Origin: Clostridiales bacterium
GTDB taxonomy: Bacteria; Bacillota; Clostridia; Saccharofermentanales; Saccharofermentanaceae
DNA length: 56,113 bases
Direction of reading: 5' to 3'
NCBI GenBank assembly: GCA_017480325.1
Contig: JAFVAY010000004.1
Location: 1 to 56,113 of the forward strand
This document shows positions 8,234-16,188 of this stretch, in pieces. Position numbers and translations under genes: made by a program. Every line of letters starts with the position of its first letter. The stretch's first letter is position 1. Below the pieces are notes generated by a model. It ran no database searches and was not told the DNA's origin. It saw nothing but the letters and a program-made list of their open reading frames with translations.

Positions 8234-8431
8234 TTACGCTCTCTTTACGAGACCGGAACGAAGGCAACGTGTGCAAACATTCATGGTCTTAGGGGTGCCG
8301 TCAACAACTACCTTGACGCTGTGAACGTTGGGCTGCTGCTGTGAAAGAGCACGACGGGAAATCTGAGAACGTGTGATTCTTATCTTTCTACCAAAAAATG
8401 TATCCTTCTGACAAACATCGCACTTAGCCAT
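8234..8431 (-). CDS. rpmB: 50S ribosomal protein L28
   Basis: A 65-residue L28, slightly longer than the common 62-63 residue Firmicutes form. It carries the four-cysteine zinc ribbon: C4 and C7 (CDVC) with C53 and C56 (CTRC). The body has the usual basic core (RRALS, then QPNVHSVKV) and the C-terminal RSGLVKR. It binds 23S rRNA in the large subunit. It stands alone, with its own promoter (8474-8502), a strong AGGAGGTG (8439-8446 on the minus strand) and a terminator at once downstream, as is usual for rpmB. Confidence 0.97.
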   Translation of the reverse strand: MAKCDVCQKDTFFGRKIRITRSQISRRALSQQQPNVHSVKVVVDGTPKTMNVCTRCLRSGLVKRA

Positions 8432-8473
8432 TCGGAAACACCTCCTATCTTTTCTTCTTAAAACGCAAGTGAA

Positions 8474-8502
8474 AGTTTACCACACACCACGCGGGTTTGC
8501 AA
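8474..8502 (-). promoter_or_regulatory. Promoter of rpmB
   Basis: On the minus strand TTGCAA (8502-8497) and TAAACT (8479-8474) are spaced by exactly 17 bp. Transcription would begin about 35 nt before the L28 ATG, with the strong ribosome binding site in the leader. Confidence 0.65.
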
Positions 8503-8510
8503 CAACAATT

Positions 8511-9695
8511 TTAATCCGAGAACACCCTTCTTACGGACACGATCCGGGAGGCTATATCGCTGTCCGCCGTGAACTCTCGAAGCCTTATGGTAGTCCTCGC
8601 ATTAGACCTCATAAGAAGGGTCCCCGTATTCGTGCACAGAGCCGGCTCATAGGCCTCTCCTCCGATATCGGTCGACAGGAACACGATGTCCCCCGGGATG
8701 ATCGACTCGATAAGAAGATCTCCCGTTACCGCATCATACTCCAAAGGCACGGGCACCCCCGCTTCCATCTGTCCCTCGATAGTCCTCGGCATTGCTATAC
8801 CGTTGACGCATGAGCACACATAGACCAGACCGTTCATAGATATACCCTGCTTCGTTATGCCGTTCTCCATGTACGTGGCGTTGACCAGCGACAGCGCCGA
8901 GCTTACGAAATACCGGCTCGATACCTCCTCTATCGTCCCCCTGGGCTCGATCTCGATAACACCCGAGGATCCGATCCACCCTGTCCCGCCGCCCGGCAGC
9001 GACACCTGATACACGCCATCACGCTTGACATCAGCGTAGAGCACGGTATTCATCATGACCTGCGTTATAAGGGTACCCTGACTCGCGTGAGTCATAACAT
9101 TCTTGCTCGTCTCCGAGATCACCAGCATATACTCATGAAGATCCGGCTCCACTGAGCTCGTGTCCTCGATAAGGTCCTCGCTTCTTACGTACCCCTCTAT
9201 ACCGTCCGCGGTCCTGATATGTGTGAAGCTGTCATTAGCCACGTCCAGCACCCTCACGGGCTCGTTATAAAGCGCCTGCGTGATCCTGGCCGAGGTTCCG
9301 TCCGGCAGCGAGAAGACATTCGTCACGCACGTATCCACCACAGCATACGTGTCATCGTACATGAGATTTACTTCCTTCTGTACGAAAAGCTCGATATTCG
9401 TTCCCCTGAACAGATCCGGCAAAGTCCTCGGCAGTATAAAGAATACCGATGCAATGACCAAGGCCGTGACCAGCACCGCAGCCACGAGCCTTAGGAGCAT
9501 ATGCCTACCCTTGGAGGCTACTGTGGCGTCCCTCTTGCCGAGACCCCACATATCATACATATCCTCAGTCTGACCGTACTCCCCTGTAAGATCCGCAGCC
9601 TCATTAAGGAACGAAGCCGCAGCCTCCACATGCCTTATGCCCTTATCCGAGCCGTTCTCAGCCTTATTAGTATTCTTCTTATCGGACTTCTTCAT
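8511..9695 (-). CDS. Membrane-anchored SH3 protein with inactive NlpC/P60-like domain
   Basis: From ATG 9695 (394 residues; a GTG at 9710 is also possible). Order: charged cytoplasmic tail 1-66, one transmembrane helix 67-89, two bacterial SH3-like modules (about 118-175 and 190-250), then a C-terminal segment 257-394 that follows the NlpC/P60 plan. That segment has the GLV helix, the PRTIEGQ block (303-309), the PGDIVFL strand (334-340) and the final hairpin. The catalytic positions are all replaced: the DCSG motif reads SMNG (286-289, Met in place of Cys), the usual His before VGIY aligns with Glu350, and the third polar residue aligns with Met362. Probably a wall-binding, non-enzymatic protein outside the cell. 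It overlaps the 3' end of acpS by 17 nt. Confidence 0.7.
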   Translation of the reverse strand: MKKSDKKNTNKAENGSDKGIRHVEAAASFLNEAADLTGEYGQTEDMYDMWGLGKRDATVASKGRHMLLRLVAAVLVTALVIASVFFILPRTLPDLFRGTNIELFVQKEVNLMYDDTYAVVDTCVTNVFSLPDGTSARITQALYNEPVRVLDVANDSFTHIRTADGIEGYVRSEDLIEDTSSVEPDLHEYMLVISETSKNVMTHASQGTLITQVMMNTVLYADVKRDGVYQVSLPGGGTGWIGSSGVIEIEPRGTIEEVSSRYFVSSALSLVNATYMENGITKQGISMNGLVYVCSCVNGIAMPRTIEGQMEAGVPVPLEYDAVTGDLLIESIIPGDIVFLSTDIGGEAYEPALCTNTGTLLMRSNARTTIRLREFTADSDIASRIVSVRRVFSD

Positions 9696-10083
9696 CGCAC
9701 AGAAGCACACAGATCGCTGTGGCGTAATCCTTCTCGTGAGTAATACTTACCGATGACGATATAACATTAAGTAAGGATGCCATATTATGAGCCTCTCCCG
9801 ACAGAGTCAGCACAGGTGCGCCGGACTCATTCGGGAGCACCTCGATATCGCTTAATACTATCCCCTCCGACATAATCCCAGTACCGAGAGCCTTGGATAC
9901 TGCTTCCTTTGACGCGAATCTTCCGGCCACGAACTCGGCCCTACGGCCTTCCGACTTATATGAGAGCGCCAGCTTTTTCTCCGAGGGGGACAAACACTTG
10001 TCCATGAATGTATCCCCGTGCTGCTGAAGACTTTTTAATATCCTTGGGATATAAACGGTATCGACCCCGCTTCTTATGTTCAT
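9679..10083 (-). CDS. acpS: Holo-[acyl-carrier-protein] synthase
   Basis: A 134-residue AcpS that transfers 4'-phosphopantetheine from CoA to the serine of acyl carrier proteins. The start is ATG 10083, giving the family N terminus (SGVDTVYIPRI) with the metal-binding Asp8. A longer reading to 10170 would overlap the preceding gene without reason. The second metal ligand is in FASKEAVSKALG (Glu59), and the C-terminal VSITHEKDYATA matches the family SxSHxxxYAxA motif with Thr for Ser. It lies one base after the DnaI-like gene and so belongs to the same transcript. Besides fatty acid ACP it could prime the ACP at 40518-40760. Confidence 0.93.
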   Translation of the reverse strand: MNIRSGVDTVYIPRILKSLQQHGDTFMDKCLSPSEKKLALSYKSEGRRAEFVAGRFASKEAVSKALGTGIMSEGIVLSDIEVLPNESGAPVLTLSGEAHNMASLLNVISSSVSITHEKDYATAICVLLCDEEVR

Positions 10084-10084
10084 A

Positions 10085-10957
10085 TCAAAGGATCCCGGCG
10101 GACTTAAGCTTACCCGCGATCCTCTCGTCTGAATCAGATACCAGCACCTCCAGAGCGGATGCGGACACAATAACAGTTCCCTTTGAAGCAGCCTGTCTTG
10201 CCTCGAGAAGTGTGTGAAGTGCCATGGCCGTCTTATAGTAGGAAGTCACCTCGGCGGCATAATCGTCAATTACTATAAGATCGTAGGTCTTAAGTTCATC
10301 AAGCTCATCTGCCTTCAGCTCAGCGACACGATCCGACTTAATATAGTAAGCTGACATACCCTGCATTATCGCATACTTACAAGCAGCTACCGCCAGATAA
10401 GTCTTGCCCGTGCCGGAGCCTCCCTGAAGAAGCATAAGGCTCTTATCGGTCTTCCCCTCCATAAGCTTACGGAGGTTATCGAACATCCTTCTTCTTACGC
10501 CCTTATCCTTGAAGCGGTCCAGATCAAAGCCCTTCAGAGTATAGGAATTAAAATCCTTCATACCGGACTCGTTATAGACCTCGATAAGGGCATCCTTCAT
10601 GCAAGAGGTGCAGACGATCCGGCGCCCGTCAGAAGCCTTGGTAAACCCTGTGTCGCCGCACTTGCCGCACTCCGCTTCCGGCACATCAAAGTTAGGCCTT
10701 ATATTATTATCCTTAAGATACTGTTCACGCTCCTTGAGGATGTCCTCTTCTCTTTTGGAAAGGGCCGGGAGAGGCTCATTGTCGCCCTCGATGGAGCAAA
10801 TAAGACGCGAGGTCCTGACGTCGATCATGGCCTCGTCTATCTGCCGAAGCTTAGAGTGCTTCCTGTAAACAGCATCTACCGTACGCTGAACTTCCACCTG
10901 CTTCTCATTGCGCGTTCTGGCGAGGCGCTCGTTAATAGCTTCAGTTATCGTCTTCAT
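10085..10957 (-). CDS. DnaI/DnaC-like helicase loader ATPase
   Basis: About 290 residues. An N-terminal helical region is followed by a zinc-binding cluster near residues 95-119 (CGKCGDTGF, then CTSCM) and an AAA+ domain with Walker A GGSGTGKT near 182-189 and Walker B LIVIDDY near 228. This is the DnaI plan: the N-terminal zinc domain binds the replicative helicase and the ATPase loads it on DNA. Three ATGs stand in a row (10963, 10960, 10957); GGGG sits 6 nt before the last, which I chose. It overlaps the DnaD-like gene by 17 nt, forming the usual Firmicutes primosome pair. Confidence 0.85.
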   Translation of the reverse strand: MKTITEAINERLARTRNEKQVEVQRTVDAVYRKHSKLRQIDEAMIDVRTSRLICSIEGDNEPLPALSKREEDILKEREQYLKDNNIRPNFDVPEAECGKCGDTGFTKASDGRRIVCTSCMKDALIEVYNESGMKDFNSYTLKGFDLDRFKDKGVRRRMFDNLRKLMEGKTDKSLMLLQGGSGTGKTYLAVAACKYAIMQGMSAYYIKSDRVAELKADELDELKTYDLIVIDDYAAEVTSYYKTAMALHTLLEARQAASKGTVIVSASALEVLVSDSDERIAGKLKSAGIL

Positions 10958-11981
10958 CATCATCCCCCGAGAACATATCGAGTATCGAGTCGTGGATAGG
11001 TACAGAAGATTCTTCCTCCGAAGGCTCTGCGGACTTAGTCTCACCTACGGTGATACCGGCTTCCTTGCCGCTTCTTCGGACATTGGTCCTGCCCTTCCCC
11101 CGGGAGGCCTTCACCTTGTTCTCCTTATGGCGCTCGGCCTCGTAGACGGCCGCCTTATCTATCGTCATCCCCCCTGCGTCGAACCACTCCTTGAGCTTGT
11201 TCTCCACGTCTACAGTCCTGATGGAATCTCTCCATTCATTCACTCTTATAGCATACTCCACGAGTTCCGCGTCAGCTCCGTAAACCTCGGCCCATCTGTT
11301 GAAACGCTCATAATCAAGCTCAGTAAGATGCTTACGAAGAAGCCTTCCCGTCACCTTCGCGATGTCGGTTCTTCTGCCTCTAAGCTCGTAGTAATCCGTA
11401 AGTGCCGCCGTAGTCACATAGCCCTTCTCATACCATTTCTTGGCAAGCTCGTACATCTTGGGCACGATATAGTGAACACGAAGCTCCTTCCCCTCTTCGA
11501 AAAGCGCATACACCACCTGATTATCGAAGTGATACTCATACAGGCACTTATCAATAAGACGATAGAAGGTATAGGCCATATGCCCCTGATAGAAGGTCTT
11601 CTGTATGGAGGTCGCCAGAACGTTACGCTCCTTCTCTTCGCTCTTCATAACGGGTACGCCGTCATGATCCGTCTTCGCCTGAAGATATTCGTCTACCTCC
11701 AGCTTCTTAAGATCGACAGGGTCGAATCTGTCCTTAGAGGATCTTACCAGTATCCCGCAGGTCACAAGCTCGGCCAGCGCGGTATTGATGTCTGCTTCGG
11801 GGATAGCCGAGTATGCCAGCGCATCCTTAAGGGTGAAGGATCCGCCCTTATATGCCATGCGTGTCCATAGGTAAAGGCTTACCGCATCCTTCCCGAGCTG
11901 AGGCATGTACCGGGCTATGAAGATATCCGGAATTAAGGTATCAGATATGAGAAGTTCTGAATAAAGCTCCGCCTCTGCCAT
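10941..11981 (-). CDS. DnaD-like primosome protein
   Basis: A 346-residue protein with an N-terminal winged-helix region (about 20-80, with SLYLWTRMAYKG and a VTCGILVR wing) and a C-terminal DnaD/DnaB2 domain (about 190-275). The latter ends in the expected pattern YAIRVNEWRDSIRTVDVENKLKEW, equivalent to the YxxxIxxxW motif that binds DNA. The tail (290-346) is charged and ends in a run of Asp/Glu. In Firmicutes DnaD and DnaI help load DnaC/DnaB helicase at origins and stalled forks. It lies 14 nt after the VanW gene. Confidence 0.85.
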   Translation of the reverse strand: MAEAELYSELLISDTLIPDIFIARYMPQLGKDAVSLYLWTRMAYKGGSFTLKDALAYSAIPEADINTALAELVTCGILVRSSKDRFDPVDLKKLEVDEYLQAKTDHDGVPVMKSEEKERNVLATSIQKTFYQGHMAYTFYRLIDKCLYEYHFDNQVVYALFEEGKELRVHYIVPKMYELAKKWYEKGYVTTAALTDYYELRGRRTDIAKVTGRLLRKHLTELDYERFNRWAEVYGADAELVEYAIRVNEWRDSIRTVDVENKLKEWFDAGGMTIDKAAVYEAERHKENKVKASRGKGRTNVRRSGKEAGITVGETKSAEPSEEESSVPIHDSILDMFSGDDDEDDN

Positions 11982-11995
11982 TACTCATGTAAGGC

Positions 11996-13783
11996 TTAAG
12001 CCGCCGGAGCTTCGGGTGCAGGTTCTGCGGGCTGATCAACAGGAGCCGGATCAACAGGTACGGCATTAGGATCTACAGGTGCAACCTCTGTCTCTTCTAC
12101 CGGAGCTTCTACAACTCCTGTCAGAGCACCTGTAGCAGTATCAAGCACTGCCTGTGAACCGTCGGGGTTCAATGTTCCGACCTCGATCTGGGCCGAGATA
12201 GTCGAATACCAAGAATTCTGGAGCTCTACGCGTCTGATCTCGTTGCCGTCAGCATCCATCCAGATCTGATAGGAAGCTGCCGTTACACCGTCGTGAGCAG
12301 CTCTTAAGCTGTTGGTCTGACCGACTGGAAGCTGAGGATTAGCGATATACTGAACGCCGGCAGGATGCGTGGAAAGCACCTCTCCGTCGAATACGATATA
12401 CTGTCCGTCAGGGAACTGATGACCGTAGATGCAGACTGTGATCTTGGATGTCGAAGGATCCCAATAAGCCGTAAGCGCGATAGGATAATCGGAGCTGTTT
12501 CTGAATTTGAAATCCTGATTGGGCCAGTCAACAGCCGCATCAGTACCTGCTTCTGCATAGGTAGAAGGCCACATGTGAGGATTTCTCTCGATAACCTCGA
12601 GGTCGGACTTAATCACGGACTGGTAGATCATGGAGCTTACCTGACAGATACCGCCGCCATAGGCCTGAGCAGACTGTCCGTTCTCGATAACACCTGCGAT
12701 CTCATAGCCGTTGGCGGCAGTTCTCTCCTGAACAAAATCATTAAAGGACCACGACTCACCGGGCTGCAGAACAAGACCGTTGATCTTGTCGCAGGTTATG
12801 GAGATATTGTGATTACGATTGCTGTTAGATGTAGTGGTTGATGTGGATGAAGCGATAAGACCAAACTCATTCTGAATCATCTCTGTGGTGAGCGAAGGCT
12901 CCGTAACCTGAGCTGTTACGGGGATAACGCCCTCATAGACACCTCTCTCCAGCATATCAGTCACATCGTTAACGGCTGTATCGAGATCGATCTCATAGCC
13001 TCTTACAGAGTTAGTGTACTCGAATACGCATGCCTCAGGGTCGAAGCCTGTGATCACGGCATCCTGTGCAACAGAGGTCGCTCCGGATAAGGTCTCGGTA
13101 ACGATCTGTCCCACAGAGTCAGTCGAGAGAGTATATGCAGACTGATACTCGATAGGGCTGTTGCTCAATGCCAATCTCTGATTATAGATGCTGAGAAGAG
13201 TATTAACGTCCTCATCTCCTGTGATCTTTAAGTAGCTATATGCCTGATCCACCACACTATCCAGAGTAGAGGTCAGAGGAAGCGTGCTTAGATCAAGGGG
13301 ATAAACAACGCCGTCAAGATCCAGACTTACATCAAGAGTGGGAACTGCCGGCTGATTAGGTCTTAATACCTCAAGAGCCTGATCCTTGCTCATTCCGCTT
13401 ACATTAGTTCCATTAATAATAATACCGTCGACAAAGCTGTCAGTCGTGAGCATATCGCGAAGCTCCTTGGCAGATACCTTATCGAGAGTGCCGTCGGCAA
13501 GCGTGATCTCGTACTTCTGATCAAAGAAGCCTGTGGAATACAGGTAATACCCCGCTCCTCCTATGATCGCCAACACGAGAACGAATACAAGAGCCTTAGC
13601 ACCTGCGGAGCTCTTCTTTTTCTTGGAGCTTTTTGCCTTAGAAGTCTTAGCCTTAGAGGATTTCTTAGAGGAAGCTTTACCTGAAGAACCGACCCTTACA
13701 GGTGCATTTCCTCCCTGAGTGTAAGAAGGTCTTACATTTCCCTTATTTCCGGACTTTCCGTTGTTACCGGCATTAGTCTTCAT
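11996..13783 (-). CDS. VanW family protein with peptidoglycan-binding-like domains
   Basis: A 595-residue surface protein. A Lys/Ser-rich cytoplasmic tail (1-61) precedes one transmembrane helix (62-82). Two YoaR-type putative peptidoglycan-binding domains occupy about 100-320, and a VanW domain about 330-460 carries the hallmark blocks LQPGESWSFNDF, YGGGICQVSS and WPNQDFKFRNSS. The C-terminal tail is rich in Pro, Ala and Glu. VanW is found beside glycopeptide-resistance genes but its reaction is unknown, and there are no van genes here. It is the first gene of the minus-strand VanW-DnaD-DnaI-acpS-SH3 series. SD-like GAGG precedes ATG 13783. Confidence 0.9.
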   Translation of the reverse strand: MKTNAGNNGKSGNKGNVRPSYTQGGNAPVRVGSSGKASSKKSSKAKTSKAKSSKKKKSSAGAKALVFVLVLAIIGGAGYYLYSTGFFDQKYEITLADGTLDKVSAKELRDMLTTDSFVDGIIINGTNVSGMSKDQALEVLRPNQPAVPTLDVSLDLDGVVYPLDLSTLPLTSTLDSVVDQAYSYLKITGDEDVNTLLSIYNQRLALSNSPIEYQSAYTLSTDSVGQIVTETLSGATSVAQDAVITGFDPEACVFEYTNSVRGYEIDLDTAVNDVTDMLERGVYEGVIPVTAQVTEPSLTTEMIQNEFGLIASSTSTTTSNSNRNHNISITCDKINGLVLQPGESWSFNDFVQERTAANGYEIAGVIENGQSAQAYGGGICQVSSMIYQSVIKSDLEVIERNPHMWPSTYAEAGTDAAVDWPNQDFKFRNSSDYPIALTAYWDPSTSKITVCIYGHQFPDGQYIVFDGEVLSTHPAGVQYIANPQLPVGQTNSLRAAHDGVTAASYQIWMDADGNEIRRVELQNSWYSTISAQIEVGTLNPDGSQAVLDTATGALTGVVEAPVEETEVAPVDPNAVPVDPAPVDQPAEPAPEAPAA

Positions 13784-13885
13784 TAATTACCTCATCCCAA
13801 AATTGTATTCAACTTAATATACTTAACCCCTCGCCAAGTTTCAAGAAGATATTTATAAATATATTTGCTTTTTCCGCGCGTAATT

Positions 13886-13912
13886 TTGTCACTTTAGACG
13901 ATATGGTATACT
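13886..13912 (+). promoter_or_regulatory. Candidate promoter for the long phosphoglycosyl transferase
   Basis: TTGTCA at 13886-13891 and TATACT at 13907-13912 lie 15 bp apart, slightly short of the optimum. The ATG follows at 13959 with GGTGAGG as ribosome binding site. The opposite-strand VanW gene starts at 13783, so this is a divergent intergenic region. Confidence 0.4.
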
Positions 13913-13958
13913 TATCACAATCAGTGGATCGAGTCACTGGTAATTTTGGTGAGGAAAA

Positions 13959-15380
13959 ATGAGCAAAGACAAGGTTACATTTACTCATATTCTTAAGATC
14001 ATTTTTCTGTGCGGACTGGTGGTAATGGTGAATTTCGCCTACGTCACGAGCTTCTTCGTGATATTTGGTTCCCAGATGGAGAACGTGGAGTCCGGAGCCA
14101 ACAACTACGATGCTTATATTGCCCTCATGCCTATCATCTCCCTGTCAGGCTTCGTCCTGGCGGACTTCATGCAGATGGCCCGCTTCTTCCGTAAAAAGAA
14201 TGTTGAGGTAGTTGCCGATTCCTTGAAGTTCAGCTTCGTCCAGACCCTTATTACTCTTTCTGCGAAGGACCTTACCGAGCAACGTGCCTTCCCACGAAGC
14301 GTTATCGTATTAAGCTTTATTATCCTGATCATCTATATCTTCATGTGGCAGATGATATGTATGGCCATAAGCCGTAAGGTTTTCGAGACGGGGAGCCTTG
14401 TTATTATAGGCTCTAACGTAGCTACCATGAACCAGGTCAAGGCCAAGATAACGCCCTCCCTTAAGAGCGTGGATCTCGATTTCTCGAGGCTTGTCAGGTA
14501 CTCTGACAAACGTGCCGTGCGGGCCGTGATACGAAGTAACGTGGAGATCTTCCTGTGCCCGGACGTACCCGAGGACGTTAAATCCGATATAATCCTCGCC
14601 TGCGCCAAGTACGATACCGTAGTCTACGTCGTCCCTCAGTTCTACGAGATAAGTCTTTATAAGTCCAAGATCATCTACCTTAATGACCTCATGGTCATGA
14701 CTATCGACAGGATGGGACTAACCTTCGAGCAGAGACTCTTCAAGCGCATTCTGGACATCGTGGTGGCAACGGTGGCCTTGATCGTCTCTTCCCCCATCAT
14801 TCTCATATGCGCATTTCTTATCAAGCTTGAGGACGGCGGGCCTGTCTTCTATAAGCAGGAGCGACTTACCATCAACAACAAGCCTTACTTCATATATAAG
14901 CTTCGCACCATGAGAGTTGATGCCGAGACCATGACCGGCGCCGTTATCTCAGGCAAGAACGACCCTCGTGTCACCAGGATCGGCCGCTTCCTGAGACGAA
15001 GCAAGATCGACGAGATCCCTCAGTTTATGAACGTTCTCATGGGCGAGATGAGCGTAGTCGGCCCAAGATCCGAGCGTCCCGAATTCGTTGCCACCTTCGA
15101 GAAGAAGATCCCCGGCTATTCCCAGCGATTTGCAGTTAAGGCGGGAATCACGGGTCTCGCGCAGATTGCAGGCAACTACGACACTACGGCTCAGGACAAG
15201 CTCCGTTACGATCTTCTGTACATCAAGAATTATTCGATCCTTCAGGATATTAAAATTATTTTCCTAACGGTAAGAGCTATCTTCACTCCTCATCTTTATA
15301 ATCAGAGCTTCGAGGAGAATCGCGAGACCGTAATATCTACTGACTCCTCACTTATTCACCCCGAGGGTCTGGAAGAGTAA
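13959..15380 (+). CDS. Long polyprenyl glycosylphosphotransferase (WcaJ/EpsE type)
   Basis: A 473-residue initiating enzyme. The N-terminal half has about four membrane helices (near 10-35, 47-70, 90-105, 108-135) and a cytosolic Rossmann-like module (about 138-240). The C-terminal phosphoglycosyl transferase domain (about 262-473) begins with the re-entrant helix DIVVATVALIVSSPII. It contains IKLEDGGPVFYKQ, then YKLRTM, then SKIDEIPQFMNVL and GEMSVVGPRSERPEF. It would transfer sugar-1-phosphate to undecaprenyl phosphate. It is distinct from the short enzyme at 4938-5609, so two initiating enzymes are present. A GT2 follows after one base. Confidence 0.92.
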   Translation: MSKDKVTFTHILKIIFLCGLVVMVNFAYVTSFFVIFGSQMENVESGANNYDAYIALMPIISLSGFVLADFMQMARFFRKKNVEVVADSLKFSFVQTLITLSAKDLTEQRAFPRSVIVLSFIILIIYIFMWQMICMAISRKVFETGSLVIIGSNVATMNQVKAKITPSLKSVDLDFSRLVRYSDKRAVRAVIRSNVEIFLCPDVPEDVKSDIILACAKYDTVVYVVPQFYEISLYKSKIIYLNDLMVMTIDRMGLTFEQRLFKRILDIVVATVALIVSSPIILICAFLIKLEDGGPVFYKQERLTINNKPYFIYKLRTMRVDAETMTGAVISGKNDPRVTRIGRFLRRSKIDEIPQFMNVLMGEMSVVGPRSERPEFVATFEKKIPGYSQRFAVKAGITGLAQIAGNYDTTAQDKLRYDLLYIKNYSILQDIKIIFLTVRAIFTPHLYNQSFEENRETVISTDSSLIHPEGLEE

Positions 15381-15381
15381 T

Positions 15382-16188
15382 ATGGCTTACCCCTATTCGG
15401 TGCTGATGTCCGTCTATGCGGGGGAGAACGCCGTAAACTTACGAGCCGCCATCGACAGCGTGTTAGCTTCTGACTTCCCTGCATCTGAATTTGTACTGGT
15501 TATTGACGGACCGGTCGACTCGGCACTTCAGGAAGTCATCAATTCATACCCGTCGATTAAGAAGGTCCCCCTTCCCGTCAATCAGGGCCTCGGTGCCGCT
15601 CTTAACGAAGGACTTAAGCATACAAGCTACGATATTGTTGCCCGCATGGACAGCGATGACATATGCACTCCCTCCAGAATGGGACACGAATACTCCAAGA
15701 TATCCGAAGGGCTTGATATCGTAAGCTCTGCCATCCTTGAATTCGAGGGGGATATCGGTAATATTACGGGAAGACGTGACCTGCCGCTTACACAGGATGA
15801 GATCGTTGCTTTCTCTAAGAAGCGAAATCCCTTCAACCACCCGAGCGTCATGTTCAGGAAAAGCGCAGTTATCGCCGCCGGAGGATACACGTCGGAGTTC
15901 CCCCTCTTCGAAGACTACGACCTGTGGATAAGGATGCTGATGAAGGGCGCCCGAGTGGCGAATCTTCCCGAGCCGCTTCTATATATGAGAACAGATGAAG
16001 GAATGTTCCTTAGGCGCGGCGGACGCGAATACGGCCGCATTATGCTGTCCTTCCACAGAAGTCTTCGTGACCGCGGATGGACAAGCCGTAAGGATTATCT
16101 CACGGGGGCAGTCCCTCATTATCTTGTATGCGTGATGCCCGAGTTTATCAGGCGTGGCGTCTATCGTAGGCTTCACCGAAGGCTTTGA
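15382..16188 (+). CDS. Glycosyltransferase family 2
   Basis: A 268-residue GT2 with N-terminal SVLMSVYAGENAVNLRAAID, the nucleotide-binding VIDGPV and the DXD-like metal site RMDSDD near residues 88-93. FPLFEDYDLWIRML near 173-186 is the acceptor-side ED motif. This resembles family members that add the second sugar to a lipid-linked unit, fitting its place one base after the initiating enzyme. Its last 41 bp overlap the 3' end of the convergent GT4 gene. Confidence 0.88.
   Translation: MAYPYSVLMSVYAGENAVNLRAAIDSVLASDFPASEFVLVIDGPVDSALQEVINSYPSIKKVPLPVNQGLGAALNEGLKHTSYDIVARMDSDDICTPSRMGHEYSKISEGLDIVSSAILEFEGDIGNITGRRDLPLTQDEIVAFSKKRNPFNHPSVMFRKSAVIAAGGYTSEFPLFEDYDLWIRMLMKGARVANLPEPLLYMRTDEGMFLRRGGREYGRIMLSFHRSLRDRGWTSRKDYLTGAVPHYLVCVMPEFIRRGVYRRLHRRL

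Noticed and set aside
10908..11870. A 320-codon open frame on the plus strand
   Set aside because: It lies opposite the DnaI-like and DnaD-like genes, has no ribosome binding site and no domain-like sequence. It is an antisense shadow.
12000..13783. Vancomycin-resistance cluster because of the VanW protein
   Set aside because: No vanA/B/H/X/Y/R/S-like gene is near. VanW-family proteins are common in Clostridia outside resistance loci.
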